From assembly GCA_028705785.1 (NCBI GenBank), contig JAQWCT010000036.1, positions 1 through 14,222 of the forward strand: a stretch of 14,222 bases of DNA, in the 5' to 3' direction. The position numbers were made by a program, and so were the translations under genes. Under the pieces are notes generated by a model. It saw only the letters and a program-made list of their open reading frames with translations. It did not search any database and was not told where the DNA came from. The stretch comes from Sulfurospirillaceae bacterium. Lineage in GTDB: Bacteria > Campylobacterota > Campylobacteria > Campylobacterales > Sulfurospirillaceae. Shown piece by piece: positions 7,546-14,078 of this stretch. The stretch's first letter is position 1, and each line of letters begins with the position of its first letter.

Positions 7546-8664
7546 TTATGGATTGACGGTAGATTTAAATACTGCCTTGCCATCTTTAATGACTTTGATA
7601 ACAGCTGAACGCGTAGCATTTCCGTTTTTATCGATATTGATAACACCAGAAACACCTTCAAATGCTACAGTTTTTTTGATTTCATTATTGATACAAACGC
7701 TATCTTCTGGGTTTGCACAATTATTCATCGCATTAACCATAACATTGTAGCTATCTGCACCTAAAGCGGTAAATGAGTTAACCTCTTTTTTACCAGTCTT
7801 TTTCTCATACGCTGCTATGAAGTCTTTTGATTTTTGTGTTGGAGGCGCACTATAATCAAAGAAGTCAGTAAACATGTAACCCTCAACTGAATCGCCACCT
7901 AAATCAATGAAAGTTTGATTTGCAACGCCATCTCCTGAGAACATAGGCTTAACAAGACCGATTTGTTTTGCTTGTCTTGTGATCATTGAAACTTCTGGGT
8001 GATACATCGGCAAGAAAATCATATCTGGGTTTGCTGTTTTGATTTGAGAAACAACGGCTTTAAAGTCTTTGTCACCTGAACTAACTTTAATCTCTTTAAC
8101 AATAGTTCCACCCGCCTTTTTAAACGCTTCGGTAAACGCTTTTGCAAGGCCCAAAGAATAAACTTGTGCTTGATCAACAACAACAACAGCCGTTTTGAGT
8201 TTCAAGTCTTTTGTAGCATAGTTTGCAACAACAGCACCTTGGAAAGAGTCTGTAAAACAAACACGGTTTGCAAATTCTTTTTGCTCAGTCAGTTTGTCAT
8301 TGGTCGCAACAGGAGAGATAACTGGGATTTGTTTTTTATCAGTGATAGCGATAACTTGCGCAGTATTGGTACTAGTAAGTGCGCCGATGATACCTACAAC
8401 TTTGTCAGAACTGATAAGTCTAGTCGTAGCCGTAGCCGTTTCAACTTTATCACCTTTGTTATCAACAAGCACGAGCTTGATGGTATCGCCATTTTTTAAT
8501 GTAGGCGCAAGTGTATTTGCAAACTCAACACCCTCATTACATGTCTGACCATAAGCGGCCAACGGTCCACTCATAGGCATAACAACACCGAGTTTAACCT
8601 CTTTGGCAAAAGAAACAGATGCCAAAATGGCAACAGAAGAGGCAAGAACAACTAATTTTCTCAT
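7546..8664 (-). CDS. livJ: Periplasmic branched-chain amino acid-binding protein (LivJ/LivK type)
   Basis: This 372-residue periplasmic solute-binding protein (type I fold) captures substrate and delivers it to LivHM. The signal peptide is residues 1-20 (MRKLVVLASSVAILASVSFA), with signal peptidase I cleavage before KEVKLG. The mature N-terminus KEVKLGVVMPMSGPLAAYGQ and the later ALTSTNTAQV and PVISPVATND segments are typical of the family. Four cysteines (in QTCNEG, RVCFTD, NNCANP and SVCINN) could form disulfides. The start has AAGGAG five bases upstream. From memory C. jejuni carries two adjacent binding proteins here (livJ and livK); this locus has one, so the J or K symbol is arbitrary. 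The substrate could be leucine/isoleucine/valine, or a different amino acid or amide, since this family is functionally broad. No convincing promoter was found in its 163-base upstream gap, though one probably exists there. Confidence 0.93.
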   Translation of the reverse strand: MRKLVVLASSVAILASVSFAKEVKLGVVMPMSGPLAAYGQTCNEGVEFANTLAPTLKNGDTIKLVLVDNKGDKVETATATTRLISSDKVVGIIGALTSTNTAQVIAITDKKQIPVISPVATNDKLTEQKEFANRVCFTDSFQGAVVANYATKDLKLKTAVVVVDQAQVYSLGLAKAFTEAFKKAGGTIVKEIKVSSGDKDFKAVVSQIKTANPDMIFLPMYHPEVSMITRQAKQIGLVKPMFSGDGVANQTFIDLGGDSVEGYMFTDFFDYSAPPTQKSKDFIAAYEKKTGKKEVNSFTALGADSYNVMVNAMNNCANPEDSVCINNEIKKTVAFEGVSGVINIDKNGNATRSAVIKVIKDGKAVFKSTVNP

Positions 8665-8754
8665 GGTTACTCCTTGTTTTAGTAATAGCGTAAATAGTAC
8701 AAAAAAGTTACTTAAGATTGGTTTTGCTGTTGTGAAAAGAGGATGAAAAATGGC

Positions 8755-8764
8755 TTACATGTAA
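8755..8764. repeat. Palindrome TTACATGTAA, copy upstream of livJ
   Basis: This perfect copy lies in the gap between livJ and the downstream porin, about 90 bases before the livJ start and about 30 bases from the porin terminator hairpin. No -10 box lies at the right distance on the livJ side. Confidence 0.8.
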
Positions 8765-8793
8765 AGAAAAAAGAAATATGAAAAAGAAGAAAG

Positions 8794-8815
8794 CTCCGCC
8801 TCAAAAGAGGCGGAG
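8794..8815 (-). terminator. Terminator of the distal porin gene
   Basis: CTCCGCCTC (8794-8802) and GAGGCGGAG (8807-8815) form a perfect 9-base-pair GC-rich stem with an AAAA/TTTT loop. On the minus strand a T-rich tract (CTTTCTTCTTTTTC) follows. It starts 12 bases after the porin stop. This is the clearest intrinsic terminator in the window. Confidence 0.9.
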
Positions 8816-8827
8816 TAGAGAGAAAAA

Positions 8828-10000
8828 TTAGAATTTGTAAGTTGCTTTAATTCTCATAGCATCTCTATCGCCATCTTTACCTTCTTTGTCATACTCTGCA
8901 CCAAGGCTAAAGTTTTTCAAAGCACCTTCAAATGCATAGCTACCAGTCAATGAAATATAAGAAAGTTCTGTTGTATCATCATCAGTTACTGTATATGCTG
9001 CACCGACAGAAGCTTGTGCATTGATAGCATAGTCTGCACCAATTTTGTATGCATCTGTATTTGGAGCATAACTATTAGAAATAATTACTGATCCAGTATA
9101 CGCTAGATCTGCACCACCACCAAGACCAGCAGTTACAGGAGAATCTTTACCTACTGTTGTATACGCAATGTATCCTGTTACTGGACCCATTCCCAATGTT
9201 GCTTTTACACCAAAAAGATCTGCATCTTTAAGACTCAAAACATCATAATTATTAAAGTAATATTGAGCAGCTAAACCATATGTAAAGTTACTTGCTTTGC
9301 CTTCATATGCAGCCTCAGCGTAAGCTACTTGAGCAATATCAATTACATCTGCATATGCAGCTGTTAAAGTTAAACCAGCGATTGATTTATTAATTGCAAC
9401 AAGTGTATATGCGCCATCTTCTATAGGTACAACGATACTTGTTGTATCATCAACTGCTTTTGTGAAATTACCAATATTTCCAGCACCATCTGTTCTAGCT
9501 TGAAACTTTTGAACATAGCCAGCAATTAAAGTTGTATTTGGAAGGTCAGTATTAATAACTGCAGCACCTTCAAATGCTTCTTTAACCATTCTTGAGCCAC
9601 TTGAAGCAACAAGTGGAGTATCTAAAAACATACGACCAATTAAAACTGTTGTTTTACCTGCACTATATGAAACATATGCTTCTGATAGTACAGCACCTGA
9701 ACCATACTCATCACCTGAGAACATAGCTTTTTCTGCAGTACTAGCAAAAGGAGCATGATTTGTTTGACCTGTAAAGTTCAAACCAAAACCATTAAATGAA
9801 CCTGTTTTATAGTTCAACATTAAACCTGTATTGAAAATACCTTCGCTAGTAGCGCCATTATCTTTATCGAAATAATAAGCTTTTAATGCCCCGCTTACTT
9901 TACCTTCTTTAAATGCGTCAGCAAGTGTATCTGCTGCGAATGAGCTAGATGCAAGTCCAGCAACGACGATAGCCGCCAAGCTAAGTTTAGCTAATTTCAT
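8828..10000 (-). CDS. OprD-family outer-membrane porin (distal copy)
   Basis: This 390-residue outer-membrane beta-barrel would be a channel for small solutes. The signal peptide is residues 1-22 (MKLAKLSLAAIVVAGLASSSFA), cleaved before ADTLADAF. The mature protein shows alternating beta-strand patterns, GDEYGSGAVLSEAYVSY (96-112), the OprD-like TPLVASSGSRM (128-138) followed by EAFEGAAV, and a terminal Phe (TYKF) needed for barrel assembly. The start has AAGGAG five bases upstream. It is a paralogue of the next porin (10184-11470), and the two share a nearly identical signal-peptide region. It has its own promoter and terminator. The OprD assignment rests on motif memory. A Campylobacter MOMP-type porin is the alternative but fits less well. 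The substrate is unknown. Confidence 0.88.
   Translation of the reverse strand: MKLAKLSLAAIVVAGLASSSFAADTLADAFKEGKVSGALKAYYFDKDNGATSEGIFNTGLMLNYKTGSFNGFGLNFTGQTNHAPFASTAEKAMFSGDEYGSGAVLSEAYVSYSAGKTTVLIGRMFLDTPLVASSGSRMVKEAFEGAAVINTDLPNTTLIAGYVQKFQARTDGAGNIGNFTKAVDDTTSIVVPIEDGAYTLVAINKSIAGLTLTAAYADVIDIAQVAYAEAAYEGKASNFTYGLAAQYYFNNYDVLSLKDADLFGVKATLGMGPVTGYIAYTTVGKDSPVTAGLGGGADLAYTGSVIISNSYAPNTDAYKIGADYAINAQASVGAAYTVTDDDTTELSYISLTGSYAFEGALKNFSLGAEYDKEGKDGDRDAMRIKATYKF
9931..10000 (-). repeat. Porin signal-peptide repeat, copy A
   Basis: This 70-base segment is identical at 68 positions to 11401-11470 (copy B), and both differences are synonymous. Similarity continues about 20 bases into the ribosome-binding region (17/20), then drops. 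Confidence 0.9.
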
Positions 10001-10044
10001 ATTTTCTCCTTAAATTTTTGTATTACCATTTGGTTACAAGACGA

Positions 10045-10072
10045 AGTATACAAAAAAATAACAAAAAATCAA
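10045..10072 (-). promoter_or_regulatory. Sigma70-like promoter of the distal porin
   Basis: On the minus strand TTGATT (10072-10067) is followed after 16 bases by TATACT (10050-10045), one mismatch from TATAAT. T-tracts fill the spacer, as is common in Campylobacterota promoters. The start would be near 10038, giving a leader of about 38 bases. GTTACAA (10033-10039), one mismatch from the ATTACAA/TTGTAAT motif of the other porin promoter, lies at the start site. Confidence 0.65.
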
Positions 10073-10136
10073 AGAAAAAAGTGATTAAAAAGTAATCTTT
10101 TTAGGAAAATGTAGGAGTTGAGGAGCATAGAGAAAG

Positions 10137-10160
10137 AACAGTGACATTTCTGCCACTGTT
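10137..10160 (-). terminator. Terminator hairpin after the proximal porin gene
   Basis: On the minus strand AACAGTGGCA (10160-10151) pairs with TGTCACTGTT (10146-10137), a 10-base-pair stem with one G-T wobble closed by a GAAA tetraloop. The sequence CTTTCTCT follows. It lies 23 bases after the porin stop. The downstream T-tract is weak. Confidence 0.7.
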
Positions 10161-10183
10161 TTAGAATTTAGGAAGTGTATAAA

Positions 10184-11470
10184 TTAGAACTTGTAGTTAG
10201 CCATAAATCTAACTTCATCTGTATCAACAGATGCTTTAGCACCAGTAGAAACTGTTTTTGTCTCTTTTTCTTGTGCCTCATATACTGCAGTAACACTTAA
10301 ACCTTTAAGTGCTCCAGAGAAATCATAACTTAAAGCACCTACATATTTTGTATAATCAATCTCTTTATTAACTGCACGCTTGAAACTTGCAACACTAAGG
10401 TTATCTTGATTGTAAACAGCATATTGACCAATTGCTTTAAGTCCTGCAGCACCTATTTTTGAAAAATCATAAGTTGCATTGAAAAGATAAGCGTCAGTAT
10501 TTGCTTGGTAAGCTTCGCCACCACCACGGATAATTGTGTTAGTGTAAAGATTATCTGCTCCACCGCCCATACCTGCTACTAAGTCATCACTTGAATCAGA
10601 TTGACCATAAGCAAGTGATAGACCAAAACCTGCAAGCTCACTTACACCAATACGACCAGCTAAATAATTACCTTCAATTCCAGCGCCTGAAAGAGCACCT
10701 TCTGTTTTAGAAGCACGGTATGCTGCATCAAATCCTAATTTAAAGCCACTCATTGGAAGAACATAGTTAGCTTCTACATGGTAAACATCAACATCAGCTG
10801 CATGAGCTACATCATTAACCATTGCATATTGACCTACTAAAGCTAAGTTTGCAATAGATTTATTGATAACAAGTGCTGTATAAGCGCCATCAAAGTATAA
10901 AGCTCCAGGACCTTGGAAATCAGCTGTTTTGCTAAATTCTGGGGCATCCCCTAATCCGTTAGTTCTTGCTTGGTATTTAGAAACATAACCCGCTGCCAAT
11001 GTTGTTTGTGGAAGGTCAGTATTAAGAACTAATGCACCTTCAAATGATTGTTTGATCATTCTTGAACCAGAACCACTTACAAGTGGAGTATTGATAAATT
11101 GACGACCAACTTTTACAGTTGTATTTTTCATGTTATATGCTACATATGCTTCTGAGAGAACTGCACCTGAACCATACTCATCACCTGCAAACATAGCTTT
11201 TGCATCTGTATCAGCAGCTGGTGCATAGTTTGATTGGAAAGTTGCACCCAATGTAAAACCATAAAAAGAATCTGTAACATAACCAAGGATTAATCCTGTA
11301 TTAAAAATATCAGCATCTGCTACTGTTGTATCTCTATCCCAGTACCATGCTCTTAATTCACCATTTACTTTTCCGTTTTTGAATGCATCAGCAAGATTGT
11401 CTGCTGCGAATGAGCTAGATGCAAGTCCTGCAACTACGATAGCCGCCAAGCTAAGTTTAGCTAATTTCAT
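10184..11470 (-). CDS. OprD-family outer-membrane porin (proximal copy)
   Basis: This 428-residue outer-membrane porin has the same 22-residue signal peptide as the distal copy, then ADNLADAFKNGKVNGELRAW. The segments GDEYGSGAVLSEAYVAY, NTPLVSGSGSRMIKQSFEGA and NTDLPQTTLAAGYV match the paralogue closely. The C-terminal half diverges, is longer, and ends in NYKF with the barrel-assembly Phe. The frame is open to a TTG-type start at 11566, but I chose ATG 11470: it begins the signal peptide and has AAGGAGA four bases upstream. The 32-residue extension would place the signal sequence internally. It lies downstream of the response-regulator gene on the same strand, with its own promoter between. 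The substrate is unknown; the context suggests regulation by the adjacent two-component system. Confidence 0.9.
   Translation of the reverse strand: MKLAKLSLAAIVVAGLASSSFAADNLADAFKNGKVNGELRAWYWDRDTTVADADIFNTGLILGYVTDSFYGFTLGATFQSNYAPAADTDAKAMFAGDEYGSGAVLSEAYVAYNMKNTTVKVGRQFINTPLVSGSGSRMIKQSFEGALVLNTDLPQTTLAAGYVSKYQARTNGLGDAPEFSKTADFQGPGALYFDGAYTALVINKSIANLALVGQYAMVNDVAHAADVDVYHVEANYVLPMSGFKLGFDAAYRASKTEGALSGAGIEGNYLAGRIGVSELAGFGLSLAYGQSDSSDDLVAGMGGGADNLYTNTIIRGGGEAYQANTDAYLFNATYDFSKIGAAGLKAIGQYAVYNQDNLSVASFKRAVNKEIDYTKYVGALSYDFSGALKGLSVTAVYEAQEKETKTVSTGAKASVDTDEVRFMANYKF
11401..11470 (-). repeat. Porin signal-peptide repeat, copy B
   Basis: This is 68/70 identical to 9931-10000. It covers codons 1 to about 23 of the proximal porin. 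Confidence 0.9.
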
Positions 11471-11504
11471 ATTGTCTCCTTGAATTTTTTTGAAAGGCGA
11501 GATA

Positions 11505-11533
11505 AGTCTATCACAAATTTTTGTAATTTTCAA
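11505..11533 (-). promoter_or_regulatory. Sigma70-like promoter of the proximal porin
   Basis: On the minus strand TTGAAA (11533-11528) is followed after exactly 17 bases by TAGACT (11510-11505). The start would be near 11498, giving a leader of about 28 bases carrying AAGGAGA. A TTGTAAT motif (11521-11527) lies in the spacer and two more (11569-11575 and 11580-11586) lie upstream. Confidence 0.65.
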
Positions 11534-11568
11534 TAAATATTTGAGAAAACAAGGAAGATTGGACACTT

Positions 11569-11586
11569 TTGTAATAAAGTTGTAAT
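11569..11586 (-). promoter_or_regulatory. Direct-repeat operator candidate (TTGTAAT x2, 11-base period) before the proximal porin
   Basis: TTGTAAT occurs at 11569-11575 and 11580-11586 in the same orientation, one helical turn apart, about 70-90 bases upstream of the predicted porin start site. A third copy lies in the promoter spacer (11521-11527), and an inverted one (ATTACAA) at 11632-11638. Direct repeats with 11-base spacing are the usual binding format of OmpR/PhoB-type regulators, and one is encoded immediately upstream. The assignment to that regulator is inference. Confidence 0.45.
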
Positions 11587-11617
11587 GAAAGGTTAAAATA
11601 GTTTTAATTATCTTTCA
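11586..11617 (-). terminator. Weak AT-rich hairpin after the response regulator
   Basis: TGAAAG (11586-11591) pairs with CTTTCA (11612-11617), and inside it TTAAAA pairs with TTTTAA around a 3-base loop. It lies 15 bases past the regulator stop. The stem is AT-rich and the T-tract poor, so some read-through into the porin is plausible. Confidence 0.35.
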
Positions 11618-11632
11618 CCATTTCTATGACTA

Positions 11633-12307
11633 TTACAATTTATACCCAATCCCTTGGATATTTTTCAAAGTTCCATCTGGTAGTTTTTTTCTGAGATTTT
11701 TTATCATTAACCGTAAAGCATTGAGACTCATGTATTCGCCATCCCACAGTTTTTCTTCTATCTCTTCATAAGTGACGATAGAGTCTTTAGATAAAAGTAT
11801 TTCGATAAATTTGGCTTCTTTTTTGGTTAGCTCAAAAACATTACTTTCATGCGTAATCGCTTTTTGGAGATTGTCGTAGTACCAGTTTGGAGCAAGTTCT
11901 TTAAGATTTGTTTTTTCTTTGGATTGCAAAAATTTTTCAAATGCCTCGAAAAGTTTTGGTTCAGTGATAGGCTTGACGATATAACGAAGCAAAGAAAGTT
12001 CAATAGCTTCTAACATAAAATCAACTTCAGTATAGGCTGTAATAATGATGATATGTGCTTCATCATCGTGAGCGCGAATCTGTTTGGCAAGTTCTATCCC
12101 ACTAAGGCGAGGCATTTTAATGTCAGTGATAACAAGGTCTGGCTTATTGGCGATAAATTGTTCATACGCTTCTTGCCCATCAGAGGCTAGATAAACTTCT
12201 TTAAACAATAATGAGAGAAGTTCAAAAACATTTTTGCGAACACCCGCATCGTCTTCGGCGTATAAAACACTATAGTTTTCTAGCTTTTTGAGTATTTTTT
12301 CATCCAT
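11633..12307 (-). CDS. OmpR-family response regulator
   Basis: This 224-residue cytoplasmic transcription factor has two domains. The receiver domain (about 10-125) has the acidic pair D19/D20, phosphoacceptor D62 (in VITDIKMP), T90 and K112 (in VKPI), all intact. The winged-helix DNA-binding domain (about 153-224) starts at FELTKKEAKFIEILL and ends in IQGIGYKL, the typical OmpR/PhoB-like ending. The ATG at 12307 has AAAGG six bases upstream, and that AAAGG is joined to the palindrome TTACATGTAA. It is divergent from the sensor kinase, the obvious cognate partner, and is followed on the same strand by two porins. The targets are not known; the porins are the natural candidates. Confidence 0.94.
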   Translation of the reverse strand: MDEKILKKLENYSVLYAEDDAGVRKNVFELLSLLFKEVYLASDGQEAYEQFIANKPDLVITDIKMPRLSGIELAKQIRAHDDEAHIIIITAYTEVDFMLEAIELSLLRYIVKPITEPKLFEAFEKFLQSKEKTNLKELAPNWYYDNLQKAITHESNVFELTKKEAKFIEILLSKDSIVTYEEIEEKLWDGEYMSLNALRLMIKNLRKKLPDGTLKNIQGIGYKL

Positions 12308-12315
12308 AAAAAACC

Positions 12316-12344
12316 TTTACATGTAAGAAGGATAAAGTTATGAT
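12316..12344 (+). promoter_or_regulatory. Sigma70-like promoter of the sensor kinase
   Basis: TTTACA (12316-12321), 17 bases, then TATGAT (12339-12344): one mismatch in each box. The start would be near 12351, about 46 bases before the GTG start codon. As at the livHMGF promoter, the -35 box is part of the palindrome TTACATGTAA. The region is very AT-rich, which raises the chance of a false -10. Confidence 0.5.
12317..12326. repeat. Palindrome TTACATGTAA, copy in the regulator/kinase gap
   Basis: This perfect copy overlaps the kinase -35 box on one strand and abuts the response-regulator ribosome-binding site (TGTAAAGG) on the other. Confidence 0.85.
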
Positions 12345-12373
12345 AATATATTTTCTTTTTTCTTTTTATTAAT

Positions 12374-12401
12374 AATATAAAGTAGATGGGGTTTGTGTGA
12401 A
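12374..12401 (-). promoter_or_regulatory. Candidate promoter of the response regulator
   Basis: On the minus strand TTCACA (12401-12396) is followed after 16 bases by TATATT (12379-12374), one mismatch in each box. The -35 box covers the kinase GTG start codon. The start would be near 12366, so this transcript and the kinase transcript would overlap by some 15 bases. Confidence is low because of the AT-rich context. Confidence 0.35.
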
Positions 12402-13962
12402 AATCATCAAAGAGAGTAATGTCTCAAATATCATTATCTTTAGTACTATTTTCATTATTAGTTCTTTAATGCTTTTTAATGGCTACTTTTTTATCACTAA
12501 ACAGTATGAAATCCTTCAAGGACAAATTGAGGACAGTAAAAGAACTTTTATCGAAACCCAACGCAATATGCTCAAACGAGAAGTTGACTCACTCATCGAT
12601 TATATCACCTTTAAAAAATCTTTGCTTCCTCTTGATGCTTCACAAGAAGAACTTAAAAAAGAAGTTTTTGCGTGGATTCGCCATGTTCGCTTTGGAAATG
12701 ATTTGAACAATTATATCTTTGTTTATGAAGTGGACAATTTTAAAGGTGGAGAAAACTTTGCCAAAATGCTCATCAATCCCAACCGTCCAGACCTTGAGGG
12801 TGACTATATCTCCGATAGTTACACTGATGACAATGGCAAAGCCTTTCGTAAGATTTTTTTACAGGACATTCATGAGCGAGGCTATTCTTTTGTGGATTAC
12901 ATGTATAAAAAACCTGAAAGCCAAACGATACGCCCTAAGGTTTCGTATTTTAAACTCTATAAAGAATGGAACCTTATCATCGCAGCAGGCGCTTATCTCG
13001 ATGATATCGACAAAGAAATAGAACTTGCCAAAGAACAATTTAAATATAAACTCAAAATGGAAGCAACCTCCGCCATTTTAATATTTTTACTTTTTTCATT
13101 CATTGCCAATACTTTTGCTGTCGTTTTGGGTAAACGAATCGAAAAATTTCTCAATAGTTATAATGCCCAAGTGAAACAAAAAACACTTGAGCTTGAAAAT
13201 CTCAACAAAACGCTAGAAAGCCGTGTCCAAGCTGAAATCGAAAAAAATCGTGAACATGAACAACTCCTTATCCAAAAATCAAAATTTATCGCTTTAGGAG
13301 AGATGATTAGCAACATTGCACACCAATGGCGACAACCGCTCTCACAACTCTCCGCACTTATGATGACGCTTAAACTCAAATATAAAATGGATAAACTCGA
13401 TAAAAATGCCATGGAAAACAAATGTGTAGAAGCTGAAAATATCGTTGAATATATGTCTCATACCATCGATGATTTTAGAAACTTCTTTATGCCTAATAAG
13501 GATAAGAAAGAGTTTAGCATCAAAGAATCTATCGATGAAGTACTGAGTATCATTGGAAAATCCATCACCAATCAACATATAAAGATAGAAATTGATATTC
13601 TTAGAGATGAAAAAATCATAGGCTATAAAAGTGAATACGAGCAAGTCATCCTCAATCTTCTCTCCAATGCTAAAGACGCCATCATCGCAACACGCGATAA
13701 TGATGGGAAAATCATCATTAAACTTAGGCGTTATGATGCCATACTACGGTTGTCTATACAAGATAATGGTGGGGGTATCAAAATAGCACCTATCGAAAAA
13801 ATCTTTGAGCCCTATGTCAGCACCAAAGAAGAGAGTGAAGGTACGGGGATTGGGCTTTATATGTCAAAATTGATTATAGAAAAAAGTATGAAAGGGAAAC
13901 TTGAAGCTGAAAACTTTGAGGATGGGGCTATTTTTGTGATTGAGTTAGAGAGAGAAAGTTAA
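12397..13962 (+). CDS. Cache-domain sensor histidine kinase
   Basis: This 521-residue inner-membrane sensor has a membrane helix at about 10-33, a periplasmic Cache domain (about 45-215), a second helix at about 222-244, a coiled coil (about 255-292) and the kinase core. The Cache features are NNYIFVYEVD (104-113), LINPNRPDLEGDY, DDNGKAFRKIF and the late KVSYFKLYKEWNLIIAAGAY (181-200), resembling single-Cache sensors of small organic acids. The H-box is IAHQWRQPLSQ with phosphoacceptor H309. The N-box is NLLSNAKDA (N424), G1 is DNGGGI (456-461), the F-box is IFEPYVS, and G2 is GTGIGLY (482-488), all complete. The start is GTG at 12397, with a weak GATGGGG upstream; no nearby ATG fits better. 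It is divergent from the response regulator, its likely partner. The ligand is unknown. Confidence 0.94.
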   Translation: MKIIKESNVSNIIIFSTIFIISSLMLFNGYFFITKQYEILQGQIEDSKRTFIETQRNMLKREVDSLIDYITFKKSLLPLDASQEELKKEVFAWIRHVRFGNDLNNYIFVYEVDNFKGGENFAKMLINPNRPDLEGDYISDSYTDDNGKAFRKIFLQDIHERGYSFVDYMYKKPESQTIRPKVSYFKLYKEWNLIIAAGAYLDDIDKEIELAKEQFKYKLKMEATSAILIFLLFSFIANTFAVVLGKRIEKFLNSYNAQVKQKTLELENLNKTLESRVQAEIEKNREHEQLLIQKSKFIALGEMISNIAHQWRQPLSQLSALMMTLKLKYKMDKLDKNAMENKCVEAENIVEYMSHTIDDFRNFFMPNKDKKEFSIKESIDEVLSIIGKSITNQHIKIEIDILRDEKIIGYKSEYEQVILNLLSNAKDAIIATRDNDGKIIIKLRRYDAILRLSIQDNGGGIKIAPIEKIFEPYVSTKEESEGTGIGLYMSKLIIEKSMKGKLEAENFEDGAIFVIELERES

Positions 13963-13987
13963 AAGGAGCGCTTGGCGGTCGCTCCTT
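13963..13987. terminator. Shared terminator hairpin between the kinase and the convergent gene
   Basis: AAGGAGCG (13963-13970) pairs perfectly with CGCTCCTT (13980-13987) across a 9-base loop, directly after the kinase TAA. On the plus strand the following TTCTGAG lacks a T-tract, but on the minus strand TTTTAACTTTC follows. It is a better intrinsic terminator for the leftward gene ending at 14079 than for the kinase, and may serve both. Confidence 0.65.
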
Positions 13988-14056
13988 CTGAGTCATAAAA
14001 TTCAAAAGAAAATATGAAATTCGCTGTTGAAAGTATATGAACTCAAAGTAAACGAT

Positions 14057-14075
14057 CGGTAAACTATACGGTAAA
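14057..14075. repeat. Short direct repeat CGGTAAA x2
   Basis: CGGTAAA occurs at 14057-14063 and 14069-14075, 12 bases apart, just past the stop of the leftward partial gene. No function is evident; it could be chance. Confidence 0.3.
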
Positions 14076-14078
14076 TCA

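Noticed and set aside
8665..8754. Promoter for livJ
   Set aside because: The best -10 on the livJ strand is TACTAT (8694-8699), with no -35 at a proper distance. A promoter is expected here but I could not place it.
11471..11566. 32-residue N-terminal extension of the proximal porin
   Set aside because: It would put the clear signal peptide at residue 33. The ATG at 11470 has an AAGGAGA site and matches the paralogue exactly, and the extension covers the predicted promoter.
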